Shown here piece after piece: positions 1 through 9,120 of a DNA stretch of 64,000 nucleotides. Numbering within the stretch: position 1 is the first letter of the stretch; each line of letters opens with the position of its first letter. The notes beneath the pieces were generated by a model that searched no databases, was not told where the DNA came from, and saw only the letters and a list, made by a program, of their open reading frames with translations. Source of the stretch: Methylophilales bacterium (GTDB lineage Bacteria; Pseudomonadota; Gammaproteobacteria; Burkholderiales; Methylophilaceae). Both the position numbers and the translations under genes were made by a program. The stretch lies in NCBI GenBank assembly GCA_019823025.1, contig CP081940.1, forward strand, positions 1,054,001-1,118,000. Reading direction: 5' to 3'.

Positions 1-1
1 G

Positions 2-784
2 ACAAAATTATTGATTGTTATGGGGGGTTATGTTTCCTTGCCAGCAGCATTGGCGGCTAAAATTTTAAACATAAAACTTATTGTGCACGAACAAAACTCA
101 ATACCTGGATTAACAAACAAAATTTTATCTTTCATCTCTAATCAAAACTTTTCAGCCTTTCCGAATAGTTTAAGAAAATCAAAAATAATAGGTAACCCTA
201 TAAGGAAAGAGATAGAACAGGTAAGAAATCCAAAAAAAAGATTTTTTAATAGAAAAGGCCCTTTGAGGATCCTTATTTTTGGAGGTAGCCTGGGGTCAAA
301 ATCATTCAATCAGCTCTTACCATTTATTTTTAAAAAAATAAATGAAAATAATAAACTATCAATTATTCATCAATCTGGCGAAAAAATGTTTGAATTATTA
401 AAAGAAAGCTATAAGGGCGCAGACTTCAAAGTTGAAACCAGAAAGTATATTTTTGATATGGAAAAAAAGTATAATTGGGCAGACATTGTGATTGCAAGGT
501 CAGGCGCATTAACAGTTTCAGAGTTGATTACTTCTGGATCTGCCAGTATATTAATTCCCTATCCATTTGCTGTTGATGACCACCAATTTTTTAATGCAAA
601 AATTCTCAAGGATGCAGGTGCCGCAGAAATTATAAGAGAAAAAGACCTAGAAGAAAAATTAGTATTTAATTTGGCAAAGTTAAACAGAAAAAAATGTGAA
701 AATATGGCACTAAAAGCAAAAGAATTGCACAGATATGATGCATGTGCCGAGGTTCGAAAGGTATGTAATACATTACTTAAATGA
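2..784 (+). CDS. murG: MurG, UDP-GlcNAc transferase (5' partial)
   Basis: Adds N-acetylglucosamine to undecaprenyl-PP-MurNAc-pentapeptide (lipid I to lipid II) on the inner face of the membrane. The reading frame is open from the window edge; about 95 N-terminal residues of a family near 355 aa lie outside. Visible are the end of the N-terminal Rossmann domain (MGGYVSLPAALAA, VHEQNSIPGL) and the C-terminal GT-B domain with GGSLGS, ARSGALTVSEL and PFAVDDHQFFNA, the UDP-GlcNAc-binding signatures. Its TGA overlaps the murC ATG in an ATGA junction, so the two are translationally coupled. First gene of the division/cell-wall cluster seen here. Confidence 0.95.
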   Translation, partial: TKLLIVMGGYVSLPAALAAKILNIKLIVHEQNSIPGLTNKILSFISNQNFSAFPNSLRKSKIIGNPIRKEIEQVRNPKKRFFNRKGPLRILIFGGSLGSKSFNQLLPFIFKKINENNKLSIIHQSGEKMFELLKESYKGADFKVETRKYIFDMEKKYNWADIVIARSGALTVSELITSGSASILIPYPFAVDDHQFFNAKILKDAGAAEIIREKDLEEKLVFNLAKLNRKKCENMALKAKELHRYDACAEVRKVCNTLLK

Positions 785-2157
785 AAAACAAAATAAAAAG
801 AATACACTTTATAGGAATTGGTGGATCCGGCATGAGTGGTATCGCGGAGGTGATGCAAACACTAGGCTTCACTGTAACTGGATCTGACCTGGCAATTTCA
901 GATACAATAAAATCACTTAAGAAATTAGGCATCAAAGTTTACTCCGAACATAATAAAGCAAATATAAAAAAAGTTGATACGATCGTATTTTCAAATGCAA
1001 TTTCAAGAAATAACCCTGAATTAATAGAAGCGAAAAAAAATAAAGTACCAATGATCTCAAGGGCTGAAATGTTATCTGAATTGATGCGGTTTAAAAGGGG
1101 AATTGCAGTTGCAGGAACGCATGGAAAAACAACCACCACAAGTTTAATAGCCTCGATATTAACCGAAGCAAAAATTGACCCTACTTACGTTATTGGTGGA
1201 AGATTAAATTCCATGCTAAAGAATGCAAAGCTTGGTAAGAGTGATGTAATCATTGTTGAAGCTGATGAATCAGATGCATCATTTCTTCACCTAAACCCAA
1301 TTAACAGCGTCGTCACAAACATAGATAAAGATCACCTTGAAAACTATCATGGTGATTTTGAAACGCTAAAACAAACATATATAGATTTTATTCACCAAGC
1401 ACCATTTTATGAAAATATTTTTTTATGTATTGACGATAAAATTTTAAAATCGCTAATACCTAAAATTTTAAGACCTATAGTGACCTACGGCACATCCAAA
1501 GAGGCACAAATTAGAGCAATAGATATCACTCATGAAGGCAGAAAAGTAAAATTTAAAGTAATTGATAATAAATACACAAAAAAAAGATTTACGGTCTCAA
1601 TAAATTTTCCTGGAGAACATTTTGTTAGAAATACGCTTGCTGCAATTGCTGTAGCGCTTGAGTATCAAGTATCCATAAAAGATATAAAAAATGCCTTAAG
1701 CAAATTTAATGGCGTAGGAAGAAGATATGATGTATATAAAAATATTTGTAAGAACAAAAAAAATCTTACTGTTATAGATGACTATGGGCACCACCCCACT
1801 GAAATTGAAGCGGTAATTAAGGCAACAAAAAAAGCATTTCCTAGACGCGAAATAAATTTAGTTTTCCAACCACATCGATATACCCGGACAAGAGATTGTT
1901 TTGATGAATTAGCTAGAGTCCTTCAGCTGCCTAATAAAACTTTTTTATTTGATATTTATTCTGCAGGAGAGTCAGAAATAAACCAAATCTCATCTCAAAA
2001 TATAATAAAAAAAATAAAACAAAAAAAAGGAACATACCTGAATAATTTTGCTGAGGCAGAAAAGGCAATTTTAAAAAAAATTAATACAAATTCAATAGTC
2101 CTTATTATGGGGGCGGGAAATATTTCTGAATTCGTTAAGTCCTTTGTAGAGGATTAA
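781..2157 (+). CDS. murC: UDP-N-acetylmuramate--L-alanine ligase
   Basis: First Mur ligase of cytoplasmic peptidoglycan precursor synthesis; joins L-alanine to UDP-MurNAc using ATP. 458 aa, the usual length. The N-terminal UDP-binding motif GIGGSGMSGIAEV lies at about residues 12-24, the ATP P-loop GTHGKTTTT at about 112-120, and the C-terminal-domain motif DDYGHHPTEIEAV near 345. The ATG overlaps the murG stop by four bases, and murB follows after one base. It belongs to the tightly packed murG-murC-murB-ddl-ftsQAZ-lpxC run and is probably expressed from promoters upstream of the window. Confidence 0.97.
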   Translation: MKNKIKRIHFIGIGGSGMSGIAEVMQTLGFTVTGSDLAISDTIKSLKKLGIKVYSEHNKANIKKVDTIVFSNAISRNNPELIEAKKNKVPMISRAEMLSELMRFKRGIAVAGTHGKTTTTSLIASILTEAKIDPTYVIGGRLNSMLKNAKLGKSDVIIVEADESDASFLHLNPINSVVTNIDKDHLENYHGDFETLKQTYIDFIHQAPFYENIFLCIDDKILKSLIPKILRPIVTYGTSKEAQIRAIDITHEGRKVKFKVIDNKYTKKRFTVSINFPGEHFVRNTLAAIAVALEYQVSIKDIKNALSKFNGVGRRYDVYKNICKNKKNLTVIDDYGHHPTEIEAVIKATKKAFPRREINLVFQPHRYTRTRDCFDELARVLQLPNKTFLFDIYSAGESEINQISSQNIIKKIKQKKGTYLNNFAEAEKAILKKINTNSIVLIMGAGNISEFVKSFVED

Positions 2158-2158
2158 G

Positions 2159-3031
2159 ATGGAACCGAATAAGGTATATAAGAATGTGAGTCTTACAAAA
2201 TTTAATAGCTGGAAGGTGGGCGGTAAAGCAGAAAATTTTGTAATTTGCTCTGATATTAGCTTCTTGTGCCAATTAATTAAGAATAAAAAGGTGCAAAGGC
2301 CGATAAAATTTATTGGGTTAGGATCAAATATTCTTGTTAGAGATAGTGGAGTCAAAGGGACAACTATCGTAATGCATAAAGGCTTGAATAACTTTTTTAA
2401 AGAGGAGGGGTTATTTTATTCTGAAGCTGGGTTAAGTTGCTCTAAATTTTCAAAATTGATAGCTAAAGAAGGGCACAGCGGTTCAGCTTTTCTATCAGGC
2501 ATTCCAGGAACAATTGGAGGAGCATTAGCAATGAATGCAGGGTGTTATGGATCTGAAATATGGAGTTTTGTTAAAAAAGTAAAGATGATAAATGCTGATG
2601 GAGATTTAATTGAGCGGAATCCAAATGAGTTTAAAGTAGGGTATCGGAAAATTCAAAAGAAGAACGAAGCAGAGAATTTTGTTGGCGCTTGGTTCTCTTT
2701 TTCAAAAGGAAAAAAATTAGAAGCTGAGGAGAGTATAAGGAAATTATTGTCTCATAGAAAAAGTACACAACCACTAAGCTGGCCCTCAGCTGGATCGACT
2801 TTCAAAAATCCTGATAATAATCATGCGGCCAAACTTATTGAGGATTGTGGTTTAAAGGGATTTAAAATTGGTGATGCTAAAATTTCGGAAAAACATGCAA
2901 ATTTTATTATCAACTTGGGTGCAGCAAGAGCGAAGGATATAGAAGATCTAATTAAACACATAAAAAAGATTGTTTTTAAAGAGACAAAAATTAAATTGAT
3001 TCCGGAAGTAGAAATCATTGGAGATGTTTAA
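2159..3031 (+). CDS. murB: UDP-N-acetylenolpyruvoylglucosamine reductase
   Basis: FAD enzyme that reduces the enolpyruvyl group of UDP-GlcNAc-enolpyruvate with NADPH to give UDP-MurNAc. 290 aa. FAD-binding motifs GSNILVRD (about residues 55-62) and SGIPGTIGGALAMNAG (about 113-128) are present. The proton-donor serine sits in SAGSTFKNP (S213). The short length and the SAGSTFKNP form fit the short (type II-like) MurB class rather than the longer E. coli type. Its final A is the first base of the ddl ATG (TAATG overlap). Confidence 0.96.
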   Translation: MEPNKVYKNVSLTKFNSWKVGGKAENFVICSDISFLCQLIKNKKVQRPIKFIGLGSNILVRDSGVKGTTIVMHKGLNNFFKEEGLFYSEAGLSCSKFSKLIAKEGHSGSAFLSGIPGTIGGALAMNAGCYGSEIWSFVKKVKMINADGDLIERNPNEFKVGYRKIQKKNEAENFVGAWFSFSKGKKLEAEESIRKLLSHRKSTQPLSWPSAGSTFKNPDNNHAAKLIEDCGLKGFKIGDAKISEKHANFIINLGAARAKDIEDLIKHIKKIVFKETKIKLIPEVEIIGDV

Positions 3032-3939
3032 TGAATAAAGACACTTTCGGTAAGGTTGCTGTTCTTTTGGGAGGCACCTCAAATGAAAGAGAAATTTCAA
3101 TTAATAGCGGGAAATCTGTTCTAAAAGCTCTTAAGCGAAATGGTATTGATGCGACTGGGATTGATCCTAAAACTGATAATGTAGAACAATTAAAATTATT
3201 CGATCGAATTTTTATTTGTCTTCACGGAAAAGATGGTGAGGATGGAAAAATACAAAAGTATTTAGATAGTTTGAAAATTCCATATACAGGAAATGGTGCA
3301 GCGGCTTCTTCACTTTGTATGAACAAATATTTAGCAAAAAAACAATGGGCAAAAGACAATGTCTCAACCCCACTATTTATGTTGGCAAATTCGCCAGATG
3401 ATTACACAATTCTAAGAAAATATTTTGGTAATGAATTTATTTTGAAACCTGCTTCATCAGGATCGAGTTTAGGCGTCAGTATAGTAAAAAATAATAATGA
3501 GTATATGGAAGCTTTTGATAACGCATCTAAAATAGATTCAACCATAATTGCTGAAACTTATGTAAGTGGAAATGAATATGCTATTCCAATTTTAAATAAT
3601 ACAGCACTACCCATTATAGAAATTAAACCTAAAACAAACTTTTATAATTTTGATGCAAAATATAACCGTCAAGATACAGAGTTTATTTGCCCCGCTAACT
3701 TATCGAATGAATTTGTTGAAAGAATTAATGAAAAATCACTTGATGCTTTTTTTTCATTAGGGTGCACTGGTTACGGCAGAGTGGATTTTATGATTGACGA
3801 TAAGAAAGAATTATTTTTTATTGAAGTTAATACCATACCTGGATTCACTGACCATAGCTTGATGCCGATGTCTGCAAAAGTCATAGGAAAAAATTTTGAT
3901 GATTTAGTGCTTGATATATTGGGTGAAACATGTGATTAA
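3031..3939 (+). CDS. ddl: D-alanine--D-alanine ligase
   Basis: ATP-grasp ligase that makes the D-Ala-D-Ala dipeptide for the peptidoglycan stem peptide. 302 aa, typical of DdlB. Visible are the N-terminal LLGGTSNEREIS motif, the ATP-grasp loop ILKPASSGSSLGVS (about residues 132-145), and the metal and D-Ala binding end FFIEVNTIPGFTDHS. Start shares one base with the murB stop. The 3' end overlaps ftsQ. As in many proteobacteria it sits between murB and ftsQ. Confidence 0.96.
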   Translation: MNKDTFGKVAVLLGGTSNEREISINSGKSVLKALKRNGIDATGIDPKTDNVEQLKLFDRIFICLHGKDGEDGKIQKYLDSLKIPYTGNGAAASSLCMNKYLAKKQWAKDNVSTPLFMLANSPDDYTILRKYFGNEFILKPASSGSSLGVSIVKNNNEYMEAFDNASKIDSTIIAETYVSGNEYAIPILNNTALPIIEIKPKTNFYNFDAKYNRQDTEFICPANLSNEFVERINEKSLDAFFSLGCTGYGRVDFMIDDKKELFFIEVNTIPGFTDHSLMPMSAKVIGKNFDDLVLDILGETCD

Positions 3940-4660
3940 TTCTCTTTCAATTATAAAAAGAGTAACGTATTTGGTTTTTGTATTAATTTTTGTATGCGTT
4001 ATTTTTTTAGTGAATCATATCTTTAACCACGCAAATCTTCCTATTAATGAAATTTTAATAAAAGGGCAATATCAACATATTGATAGAGAACAAATCAATT
4101 TAATTACAGAAGAATACGTCCAAGGAAATTTTTTTAATGTGAATTTATATGAGGCTAGATCAGCTTTTAAGCAGCTACCTTGGGTAAGGGATGTTGATTT
4201 GAGAAGAAAATGGCCAGATCAATTAGAGATAACTATCGAAGAACATAAACCCATTGCTAGGTGGGAGGGGACTGGATTGGTTAACGATAAAGGCGAAATA
4301 TTTATTGCTTCTACAGAGGAAAATTTACCCATTTTTGTGGGGCCAGAGAATTTTGTAAAGGAGATGACGATTAAATTTAGAGAAATTAATAAAATTTTAG
4401 CTAAAGAATTAATACATATCAGTATAATTAAACTTTCTGAAAGACTTTCATGGGAAATTAAAACAAATAACTTTATAAGGGTAGTTTTAGGAAAGAAAAA
4501 TGTATCCTCTAGAGTTAAAATTTTTATTAAAAACTATCAATTTGTATTAGCAGAATTAAAAAGCGAGATCGATTATGTTGATATGCGTTACAGAGATGGA
4601 TTCTCTGTTAGAAAAACAAAAAAGAAAAATAAAGACAAAACATTGAATAACACAATCTAA
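3932..4660 (+). CDS. ftsQ: Cell division protein FtsQ
   Basis: Bitopic inner-membrane divisome protein that links FtsB/FtsL to the early ring. A longer frame opens at a TTG at 3911, but the GTG at 3932 is preferred: it has GGGTGA about seven bases upstream and overlaps the ddl stop by only eight bases. That gives 242 aa. One transmembrane segment lies near residues 8-30, followed by a POTRA-type domain (ILIKGQYQHIDREQ) and the beta domain (WVRDVDLRRKWPDQLEI). The position between ddl and ftsA is diagnostic. The stop shares one base with the ftsA ATG. Confidence 0.9.
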   Translation: MINSLSIIKRVTYLVFVLIFVCVIFLVNHIFNHANLPINEILIKGQYQHIDREQINLITEEYVQGNFFNVNLYEARSAFKQLPWVRDVDLRRKWPDQLEITIEEHKPIARWEGTGLVNDKGEIFIASTEENLPIFVGPENFVKEMTIKFREINKILAKELIHISIIKLSERLSWEIKTNNFIRVVLGKKNVSSRVKIFIKNYQFVLAELKSEIDYVDMRYRDGFSVRKTKKKNKDKTLNNTI

Positions 4661-5898
4661 TGATTAAAAATAAAGACGAAAATAACCTTATTGTTGCCCT
4701 TGATGTTGGCACATCGAAGATTGTCGTTATAGTAGCTGAGTTACTTCCAGATGGTGTTCTAAAAATTATTGGCCTAGGGCAACATGTCTCCAAAGGTTTG
4801 AAAAAAGGCGTTGTTGTTAACATAGAAAGTACAATGCAAGCAATACAGAGGGCTGTTGAAGAAGCTGAATTAATGGCTGATTGTAAAATTAAGGATGTCT
4901 ATACGGGCATAGCTGGTAGTCATATTAAAAGCCTAAATTCCCATGGCATGGTAAAAATAAAAGATTCAGAAGTTTCTCAAATGGATATTGATAGAGTCAT
5001 TGAAACAGCTCAAGCGATAACATTACCACCTGACCAACAAGTTTTACATATCCTTACTCAAGAATATGTCGTCGATCAACAACACGATATAATTGAGCCA
5101 ATTGGAATGAGTGGAATGAAGTTAGAAGTAAAGGTACATATTATTACCGGAGCAGTTGCTGCAGCACAAAATATTATTAAATGTATTAAGCGCTGTGGTT
5201 TAGATGTGACGGAGCTAGTTTTACAACCTCTAGCTTCTGCTGAAGCAGTTCTTACAAAGGATGAGCGAGATCTGGGCGTATGTCTTGTTGATATTGGTGG
5301 TGGTACAACAGATATTGCAGTTATTAAAAATGGACAGATTCAACATACGGTTGTGATTCCTATAGCAGGTGATCAAGTTACTAACGACATATCAGTTGCA
5401 TTTAGAACGCCAAATCAATCAGCAGAGGATATCAAAATTAACCACGGATCAGCGATGACTAACATGGCTTCTGCTAATGAAATTATTGAAATTCCTTTGG
5501 TTGATGGCAGAGATCCAAAAAAGATAACAACACTTTCCCTAGCTCAAGTTATTCAACCGAGAATGGAAGAACTTTTTAATTTGATAAAAAATGAATTGAT
5601 TAGAAGTAAAACGATGGATGTAATTTCATCTGGAATTGTTATTACAGGGGGTTCGTCAATGTTAAATGGTGCAGTTGAATTGGCAGAGTCAATTTTTGAT
5701 GCCCCAGTTCGTTTAGGTTTACCAAGAGATATTGATGGTTTGCTGGAGGTTATTGAAAATCCAAGGTATGCGACAGGTGTTGGTCTTCTTAAAATGGGTA
5801 AAGAGGATAAAGACAAAGATACTAATTTGCATTTGGATGGGAATACAATAACTAATATACTTAAAAAGATGAAGTTATGGTTTCAAGGAAATTTTTGA
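4660..5898 (+). CDS. ftsA: Cell division protein FtsA
   Basis: Actin-like ATPase that tethers FtsZ filaments to the membrane and recruits later divisome proteins. 412 aa. Phosphate-1 motif ALDVGTSKIVV (about residues 13-23), phosphate-2 motif VDIGGGTTDIAV (about 205-216) and adenosine motif VITGGSSMLNG are visible. The C-terminus ends in LKKMKLWFQGNF, the expected amphipathic membrane-targeting helix. Starts one base inside ftsQ and lies 27 bases before ftsZ. Confidence 0.97.
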   Translation: MIKNKDENNLIVALDVGTSKIVVIVAELLPDGVLKIIGLGQHVSKGLKKGVVVNIESTMQAIQRAVEEAELMADCKIKDVYTGIAGSHIKSLNSHGMVKIKDSEVSQMDIDRVIETAQAITLPPDQQVLHILTQEYVVDQQHDIIEPIGMSGMKLEVKVHIITGAVAAAQNIIKCIKRCGLDVTELVLQPLASAEAVLTKDERDLGVCLVDIGGGTTDIAVIKNGQIQHTVVIPIAGDQVTNDISVAFRTPNQSAEDIKINHGSAMTNMASANEIIEIPLVDGRDPKKITTLSLAQVIQPRMEELFNLIKNELIRSKTMDVISSGIVITGGSSMLNGAVELAESIFDAPVRLGLPRDIDGLLEVIENPRYATGVGLLKMGKEDKDKDTNLHLDGNTITNILKKMKLWFQGNF

Positions 5899-5925
5899 TA
5901 CTTTCAAGAAAAATAAGGGTAATTT

Positions 5926-7122
5926 ATGTTTGAAATGGTAGATGACAAGGGCCAAAAAGCATTGATAAAAGTGATTGGTGTTGGAGGGTGTGGTGGAAAC
6001 GCTGTTGACTTTATGATTGAAAAAAATGTTCAAGGTGTTGAATTTATATGTATCAATACTGACCTTCAAGCATTAAAGAAAAGTCAGGCCAGTACCATAA
6101 TTCAAATTGGAGATAATTTAACAAGAGGTTTAGGCGCCGGCTCACGTCCAGATACGGGTAAACAAGCGGCAATAGATGACAAAGAAAAGATAGTCCAAGC
6201 TATTCAGGGTGCTGATATGCTTTTTATTACTGCAGGTATGGGGGGAGGTACAGGAACAGGAGCAACTCCAATCATTGCCCAAGCAGCAAAAGAATTGGGT
6301 ATTTTGACAGTCGCAGTTGTTACAAAACCCTTTGACTTTGAAGGTCGAAGAACTCAAATTGCAAAAGAAGGAATCAGCGAACTAGTTAATTTTGTAGATT
6401 CATTGATAGTGATTCCAAACGAAAAGTTAATGGGAGTGTTGGGTGAAGAAGTTACTTTTGTAGATGCATTTGGAGCTGCCAATAATGTTTTAAATAGTGC
6501 AGTGGAGGGTATTGCAGAAATTATTAATAACCCAGGCTTGATCAATGTCGATTTTTCAGATGTTAAAACTGTTATGAGTGAAATGGGTGTAGCAGTAATT
6601 GGATCAGGATTTTCTGAGGGACCAGATAGGGCAATATCGGCAGCAAAAGAAGCTGTTTCATGTCCATTATTGGAAGAGGTTAACTTGAATAATGCAAAAG
6701 GTATATTAGTAAATATTTCTGCGAGTAAGGATTTCAAAATGCGAGAATATTTTGAAGTCATGGATCATATAAAAAAATACGCAGCTGAAAATGCTTCAAT
6801 TATTGTTGGGAGCGTTATTGACGATTCATTAAATAATCATTTGAGAGTTACAATGGTCGCAACGGGTTTATCGACTCCAATTAATTCAATTGAACCACAC
6901 CATAATGAAGAATCAGAGACATCAAATTTCAATAATGAGGATACAAATGTTATTGAAGAAATAAACTTTTCACCTGAGAGTGGTGATGGGTTGAATGTAT
7001 TTGAAGAAAATCAGGAGGCAGGAGTTGATTTATCAGGTGTAGTAGATGACAGTGAATATGATACGCCATCATTTTTAAGATCAAGGGATAAAGAGAAGAA
7101 TGATTTTTCAAAAAACGATTAG
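5926..7122 (+). CDS. ftsZ: Cell division protein FtsZ
   Basis: Tubulin-like GTPase that polymerises into the division ring. 398 aa. The GTP-binding G-box GGGTGTGAT is at about residues 106-114, and the T7 synergy loop NVDFSDVK lies near 208. A variable acidic linker follows from about 320. The C-terminal conserved peptide appears as DTPSFLRSR (usual form near DIPAFLR), which docks FtsA and ZipA. AAGGG lies upstream of the ATG. The last 23 bases overlap the start of lpxC in another frame. Confidence 0.98.
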   Translation: MFEMVDDKGQKALIKVIGVGGCGGNAVDFMIEKNVQGVEFICINTDLQALKKSQASTIIQIGDNLTRGLGAGSRPDTGKQAAIDDKEKIVQAIQGADMLFITAGMGGGTGTGATPIIAQAAKELGILTVAVVTKPFDFEGRRTQIAKEGISELVNFVDSLIVIPNEKLMGVLGEEVTFVDAFGAANNVLNSAVEGIAEIINNPGLINVDFSDVKTVMSEMGVAVIGSGFSEGPDRAISAAKEAVSCPLLEEVNLNNAKGILVNISASKDFKMREYFEVMDHIKKYAAENASIIVGSVIDDSLNNHLRVTMVATGLSTPINSIEPHHNEESETSNFNNEDTNVIEEINFSPESGDGLNVFEENQEAGVDLSGVVDDSEYDTPSFLRSRDKEKNDFSKND

Positions 7123-8044
7123 AAATGAAATAAGTGAGGTAGGGGTTGGCCTGCATTCAGGAGAAAAAGTTAAGTTAACACTTAAGCCTGGGATAGTAGG
7201 ACAGGGTATTATTTTTAAAAAAATGGACCAAAAAAAAGAAACTCAGGTCAAGGTTGATCCTACGATAGTTCTTGATACGAGACTATGTTCAACGATTGGC
7301 AACAAAGATTTCCAAATAGCAACTGTTGAACATTTAATGTCAGCACTATGCGCATCGGGAATTGATAATATAACAATTGAAGTGTCAGGCTCTGAAATAC
7401 CCATAATGGATGGTAGCGCTATTACATTCATTCATTTAATTAAATCAGCTGGAATAGTAGACCAACAAGCACCTAAAGAATTTATTCGAATTAAGAAAAC
7501 CATTGAGGCAAGGCAAGAAGATAAATTTGCAATTTTTGAGCCTCACCAAGGCTTTGTAATAGACTTTACGATAGACTTCCCGCATCCAGTTTTTAAAACG
7601 GAAGATAGCCATATGAATATTAATTTTTTTCAAGACTCCTATGTGCAAGATATAAGCAGAGCTAGAACATTTGGTTTTATGCAGGAGGTTGAGGCACTGA
7701 GGTCTAATGGCTTAGCAAGAGGGGGGTCACTTGATAATGCTATTGTTGTAGATGAATATAAAGTCATTAATAAAGATGGCCTAAGGTACAAGGATGAATT
7801 TGTAAGGCATAAAATACTTGATGCGATGGGCGATTTGTTTATGCTAGGTAAGCCGTTGCTCGGTAAATTTACAGCATTTAAATCAGGCCATGATCTTAAT
7901 AATAAATTAATTAGAAAATTAGCCGAAAACACAGATACATGGGAAATTGCAACATTAGATCTAGAAAGTGATGAAACAGCAAACTTAGCTCAGCAGTATC
8001 TTGATTCAAAATCTGAGTATGAATCACCGGACTATATTACTTAA
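7100..8044 (+). CDS. lpxC: UDP-3-O-acyl-N-acetylglucosamine deacetylase
   Basis: Zinc deacetylase, committed step of lipid A synthesis. 314 aa. The start MIFQKTIRNEISEVGVGLHSG matches the family N-terminus residue for residue, which fixes the ATG at 7100 inside ftsZ. VEHLMSAL (zinc His, about residue 78), PIMDGSA and KSGHDLNNKL (second zinc His/Asp region near 245) are present. ftsZ followed by lpxC is the standard end of the dcw cluster, but a 23-base overlap is unusual; AGAGAAG, inside ftsZ, probably serves as ribosome-binding site. Presence of LpxC implies a lipid A outer membrane. Confidence 0.97.
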   Translation: MIFQKTIRNEISEVGVGLHSGEKVKLTLKPGIVGQGIIFKKMDQKKETQVKVDPTIVLDTRLCSTIGNKDFQIATVEHLMSALCASGIDNITIEVSGSEIPIMDGSAITFIHLIKSAGIVDQQAPKEFIRIKKTIEARQEDKFAIFEPHQGFVIDFTIDFPHPVFKTEDSHMNINFFQDSYVQDISRARTFGFMQEVEALRSNGLARGGSLDNAIVVDEYKVINKDGLRYKDEFVRHKILDAMGDLFMLGKPLLGKFTAFKSGHDLNNKLIRKLAENTDTWEIATLDLESDETANLAQQYLDSKSEYESPDYIT

Positions 8045-8046
8045 TC

Positions 8047-8229
8047 ATGATTTTTTTAAGATTAGCAGGGATTCTTATATTAATTGGAATTATTGTTTTG
8101 GCAATTTTTTATGTTGTTACAAAAAATAAAAAGTATCTTCAACTCATTCGTTTAGTTTTAAATTATGTGATTTATGCCAGCGTTATTATTTTATTAATAT
8201 ACTTTCTATTTAGAATTATTCATACGTAA
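8047..8229 (+). CDS. Small two-helix membrane protein, unknown function
   Basis: 60 aa with two hydrophobic stretches (about residues 4-24 and 38-57) separated by a basic turn, TKNKKYLQLIR. I do not recognise a characterised family, although short two-helix proteins of similar pattern occur next to NDUFA9-like genes in other betaproteobacteria (from memory). It lies two bases after lpxC and three before the next gene, so it is almost certainly cotranscribed. Inner-membrane location is inferred. Confidence 0.7.
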   Translation: MIFLRLAGILILIGIIVLAIFYVVTKNKKYLQLIRLVLNYVIYASVIILLIYFLFRIIHT

Positions 8230-8232
8230 GTA

Positions 8233-9117
8233 ATGCACACAATATCAATTTTTGGTAGTTCAGGTTTTATAGGAACAGAGCTGATCGGCCAATTAGCAAA
8301 AAAAAATCATAAAATAAATGTTTTTACTAGAAACAAAACAAAAGCAAATCATTTAAAAGTATTTCCTAATGTAAAGTTAGTTTCATACTCTGAGAATTCT
8401 AATTTCAATCAATTGCTAGTAGGAACTGATGTATTAATTAATTTAATTGGTATTTTGCATGAGGCAAAAAAAAATCAGTTCATAAATATTCATGAAGGTT
8501 TAATAAAAAAAATACTTAGAGGGGCAAAAAAAGCTAACGTATCAAGATTGATCCATGTCAGCGCACTCAAATGTGACACACCAGGGGAAAGTAAATATTT
8601 ACAATCAAAATTTCGTGGTGAGAAAGCAGTGACCACAATATTTAAAAACAAAGCATGGACAATCCTACGGCCCTCCATTGTTTATGGGTCAAAAGATAAA
8701 TTTTTAAACTTATTTATAAAGCTTATCAAGTTTATTCCGGTAATTTTTCTAATTTCACCAAAAGCTAAGTTTCAACCCATTAACGTTGATGATTTCGTAG
8801 ACATTTTGATAAAAGTAATTGATAGTAAAAAATCCTATCAAAAAGCCCTAAACATAGCAGGTCCTAAAATATTCACATTTCTTGAAATTATTAAGGAAAT
8901 TAAAAATAGCCTTAATAAAAAAAATATTATTATTCCGTTAAACAAAAAATTAACATTATTTTTTGTACGTATTCTTGAGTTATCTCCAGTAAAGTTAGTG
9001 ACAAGGGATAATTTGAAATCTATGGAAATTGACAACACTGCTCAAATAAATGATTCGTATCAATATAAATCAAGTTTAAGGCAATTATCATCCTACTTAA
9101 AAAAATATAGTGATTAA
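8233..9117 (+). CDS. NDUFA9-like NAD(P)-binding epimerase/dehydratase family protein
   Basis: Extended short-chain dehydrogenase-type protein of 294 aa with the N-terminal Rossmann glycine motif FGSSGFIG (about residues 7-14). INLIGILHE and VSALKCD follow, where the family has its conserved NAG/GIL and VSALG motifs, and RPSIVYG lies near 150. This is the pattern of the NDUFA9/NAD-dependent epimerase group often annotated as complex I NDUFA9-like in betaproteobacteria. The substrate is unknown; a role in quinone or membrane redox chemistry is inference only. It is packed between the small membrane protein and cca. Confidence 0.85.
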   Translation: MHTISIFGSSGFIGTELIGQLAKKNHKINVFTRNKTKANHLKVFPNVKLVSYSENSNFNQLLVGTDVLINLIGILHEAKKNQFINIHEGLIKKILRGAKKANVSRLIHVSALKCDTPGESKYLQSKFRGEKAVTTIFKNKAWTILRPSIVYGSKDKFLNLFIKLIKFIPVIFLISPKAKFQPINVDDFVDILIKVIDSKKSYQKALNIAGPKIFTFLEIIKEIKNSLNKKNIIIPLNKKLTLFFVRILELSPVKLVTRDNLKSMEIDNTAQINDSYQYKSSLRQLSSYLKKYSD

Positions 9118-9120
9118 CTT

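Noticed and set aside
6354..6761. 135-codon minus-strand frame inside ftsZ
   Set aside because: Antisense to the conserved GTPase core; no start signals and no recognisable domain.
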